From: Arenicola marina
Lineage: Eukaryota; Annelida; Polychaeta; Arenicolidae
Direction of reading: 5' to 3'
DNA length: 64,000 nucleotides
NCBI GenBank assembly: GCA_964019135.1
Contig: OZ025252.1
Coordinates: 11,982,823-12,046,822, forward strand
In this document: one piece after another, positions 60,976 through 64,000 of the stretch
Layout of the letters: each line of letters begins with the position of its first letter
How positions within the stretch are numbered: position 1 is the stretch's first letter
Notes under the pieces: model-generated
What the model saw: only the letters and a program-made list of their open reading frames with translations
What the model was told of the DNA's origin: nothing
Databases searched by the model: none
Program-made: the position numbers and the translations under genes

Positions 60976-63900
60976 TCATAAGTGACACACGTGACACTTA
61001 CACCCCACCGTCTGGTGACACACGTGACACTTACACCCCACTGTCTGGTGACACACGTGGCACTTACACCCCACTGCCTGGTGACACACGTGACACTTAC
61101 ACCCCACTGCCTGGTGACACGTGGCACTTGCACCCCACTGTCTGGTGACATACGCGACACTTACACCCCACTGCCTGGTGACACACGTGGCACTTACACC
61201 CCACTGCCTGGTGAAACACGTGACACTTACACCCCACTGTCTGGTGACACACGTGGCACTTACACCCCACTGCCTGGTGACACACGTGACACTTACACCC
61301 CACTGTCTGGTGACACACGTGACACTTACACCCCACTGTCTGGTGACACACGTGACACTTACACCCCACTGTCTGGTGACACGTGGCACTTGCACCCCAC
61401 TGTCTGGTGACATACGCGACACTTACACCCCACTGCCTGGTGACACACGTGGCACTTACACCCCACTGCCTGGTGAAACACGTGACACTTACACCCCACT
61501 GCCTGGTGACACACGTGACACTTACACCACACTGTCTGGTGACACACGTGGCACTTACACCCCACTGTCTGGTGACACACGTGACACTTACACCCCACTG
61601 TCTGGTGACACACGTGGCACTTACACACCACTGCCTGGTGACACACGTGGCACTTACACCCCATTGTCTGGTGACACACGTGGCACTTACACCCCACTGT
61701 CTGGTGACACACGTGACACTTACACACCACTGCCTGGTGACACACGTGAAACTTACACCCCACTGTCTGGTGACACACGTGACACTTACACCCCACTGAC
61801 TGGTGACACACGTGGCACTTACACCCCACTGCCTGGTGAAACACGTGACACTTACACCCCATTGTCTGGTGACACACGTGACACTTACACCCCACTGCCT
61901 GGTGAAACACGTGACACTTACACCCCACTGTCTGGTGACACACGTGGCACTTACACCCCATTGTCTGGTGACACACGTGGCACTTACACCCCACTGTCTG
62001 GTGACACACGTGACACTTACACCCCACTGTCTGGTGACACACGTGACACTTACACCCCACTGTCTGGTGACACACGTGACACTTACACCCCACTGTCTGG
62101 TGACACACGTGGCACTTACACCCCATTGTCTGGTGACACACGTGACACTTACACCCCACTGTCTGGTGACACACGTGACACTTACACACCACTGCCTGGT
62201 GAAACACGTGACACTTACACCCCATTGTCTGGTGACACACGTGGCACTTACACCCCACTGTCTGGTGACACACGTGACACTTACACACCACTGCCTGGTG
62301 ACACACGTGAAACTTACACCCCACTGTCTGGTGACACACGTGACACTTACACCCCACTGTCTGGTGACACACGTGACACTTACACCCCACTGTCTGGTGA
62401 CACACGTGACACTTACACCCCACTGTCTGGTGACACACGTGGCACTTACACCCCACGGCCTGGTGACACACGTGACACTTACACCCTACTGTCTGGTGAC
62501 ACACGTGACACTTACACCCCACTGCCTGGTGACACACGTGACACTTACACCCCACTGTCTGGTGACACACGTGGCACTTACACCACACTGTCTGGTGACA
62601 CACGTGGCACTTAAACCCCACTGTCTGGTGACACACGTGACACTTACACCCCACTGTCTGGTGACACACGTGGCACTTACACCACACTGTCTGGTGACAC
62701 ACGTGACACTTACACCCCACTGCCTGGTGACACACGTGACACTTACACCCCACTGCCTGGTGACACACGTGACACTTAAACCCCACTGTCTGGTGACACA
62801 CGTGGCACTTACACCCCACTGTCTGGTGAGACACGTGACACTTACAGCCCACTGTCTGGTGACACACGTGACACTTACGCCCTACTGTCTGGTGACACAC
62901 GTGACACTTACACCCCACTGCCTGGTGACACACGTGACACTTACACCCCACTGTCTGGTGACACACGTGGCACTTACACCACACTGTCTGGTGACACACG
63001 TGGCACTTAAACCCCACTGTCTGGTGACACACGTGACACTTACACCCCACTGCCTTGTGAGACACGTGACACTTACACCCCCACTGCCTGGTGACACACG
63101 TGACACTTACACCCCACTGCCTGGTGCCACACGTGGCAATTACACCCCATTGTCTGGCGACACACGTGACACTTACACCCCACTGCCTGGTGCCACACGT
63201 GACACTTACACCACACTGTCTGGTGACACACGTGGCACTTAAACCCCACTGTCTGGTGACACACGTGACACTTACACCCCACTGCCTGGTGACACACGTG
63301 ACACTTACACCCCACTGTCTGGTGACACACGTGACACTTACACTCCACTGCCTGGTGACACACGTGACATTTACATCCCACTGCCTGGTGACACACGTGA
63401 CACTTACACCCCACTGTCTGGCGACACACGTGACACTTACACCCCACTGCCTGGTGCCACACGTGACACTTACACCCGACTGCCTGGTGACACACGTGAC
63501 ACTTACACCCCACTGCCTGGTGACACACGTGGCACTTACACCACACTGCCTGGTGACACACGTGGCACTTACACCCCACTGCCTGGTGACACACGTGACA
63601 CTTACACCCCACTGCCTGGTGAAACGCGTGGCACTTACACCCCACGGCCTGGTGAAACACGTGGCATTTACACCCCACTGCCTGGTGACACACGTGGCAT
63701 TTACACCCCACTGCCGGGTGACACACGTGACACTTACACCCCACTGCCTGGTGAAAGGCGTGGCACTTACACCCCACTGCCTGGTGACACACGTGGCACT
63801 TACACCCCACTGCCTGGTGACACACGTGGCACTTACACCCCACTGCCTGGTGACACACGTGACACTTACACCACACTGTCTGGTGACACACGTGGCACTT

Positions 63901-64000
63901 AAACCCCACTGTCTGGTGACACACGTGACACTTGCACCCCACTGCCTTGTGAGACACGTGACACTTACACCCCCACTGCCTGGTGACACACGTGACACTT
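60976..64000 (+). repeat. 33-bp minisatellite reaching the window edge, about 92 units
   Basis: The unit is built from GACACTTACACCCCACTG, YCTGGTGACA and CACGT; adjacent units create CACGTG. Two 31-bp variants (GGTGACACGTGG) near 61,115 and 61,377 mark a duplicated eight-unit block, and CCTTGTGAGACACG near 63,053 and 63,945 marks another of about 27 units. The array continues past base 64,000. The longest open frames of the window lie here on both strands and are repeat artefacts. Confidence 0.97.

Noticed and set aside
61359-63998. An 879-codon minus-strand open frame and several 480-500-codon plus-strand frames, Cys/His- or Thr/Pro-rich
   Set aside because: They follow the 33-bp repeat exactly (33 is divisible by three), are open in several frames at once and on both strands, and show no domain, start context or splice structure.

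Overview
The window is metazoan nuclear DNA. Its genes are short exons with GT-AG introns, and the recognisable products are animal-specific: the Hedgehog-release transporter Dispatched, a receptor with an IgGFc-binding-type domain and a mucin stalk, and a claudin/PMP22-type tetraspan protein. Gene density is very low and tandem repeats are very dense. This fits a repeat-rich invertebrate or basal chordate genome, such as a mollusc or lancelet, but the sequence alone does not settle the phylum. I see no bacterial, phage or CRISPR features.

Layout: 1-7,400 is one large 53-bp minisatellite. It lies upstream of, and probably within an intron of, a plus-strand Dispatched gene whose three visible exons are at 7,591-7,714, 8,090-8,435 and 8,762-11,784. 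From 12.0 to 20.5 kb there is no gene, only a system of inverted repeats with (GGAAC)n tracts (13.1-16.5 kb), a G-rich 17-bp minisatellite (18.78-19.83 kb) and a tRNA-like SINE fragment. Four minus-strand exons between 26,164 and 20,608 encode a membrane-anchored IgGFc-binding-domain protein with a Ser/Thr-rich stalk; its first exon was not found.

From 26.2 to 51.1 kb I find no convincing coding exon. This stretch holds copies of a TIR-bearing DNA element family (15.3, 26.56-27.35, 29.5-30.2 and 34.13-37.69 kb), several minisatellites, a 133-bp satellite (43.7-44.55 kb), a 156-bp tandem duplication and an (ATGT)n-type array. A complete three-exon tetraspan gene (51,112-56,609, plus) has both introns filled by different minisatellites (36 bp, 54 bp and 30 bp units). 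The last 3 kb is a 33-bp minisatellite that runs off the window edge and carries a CACGTG palindrome in almost every unit.

By my rough reckoning tandem arrays cover more than a quarter of the window. Several have unit lengths divisible by three, which produces long open frames with no coding meaning. The three genes do not form a pathway: Dispatched acts in Hedgehog ligand release, while the other two are a putative surface receptor and a junction or membrane tetraspan. They look like ordinary neighbours separated by repeats.
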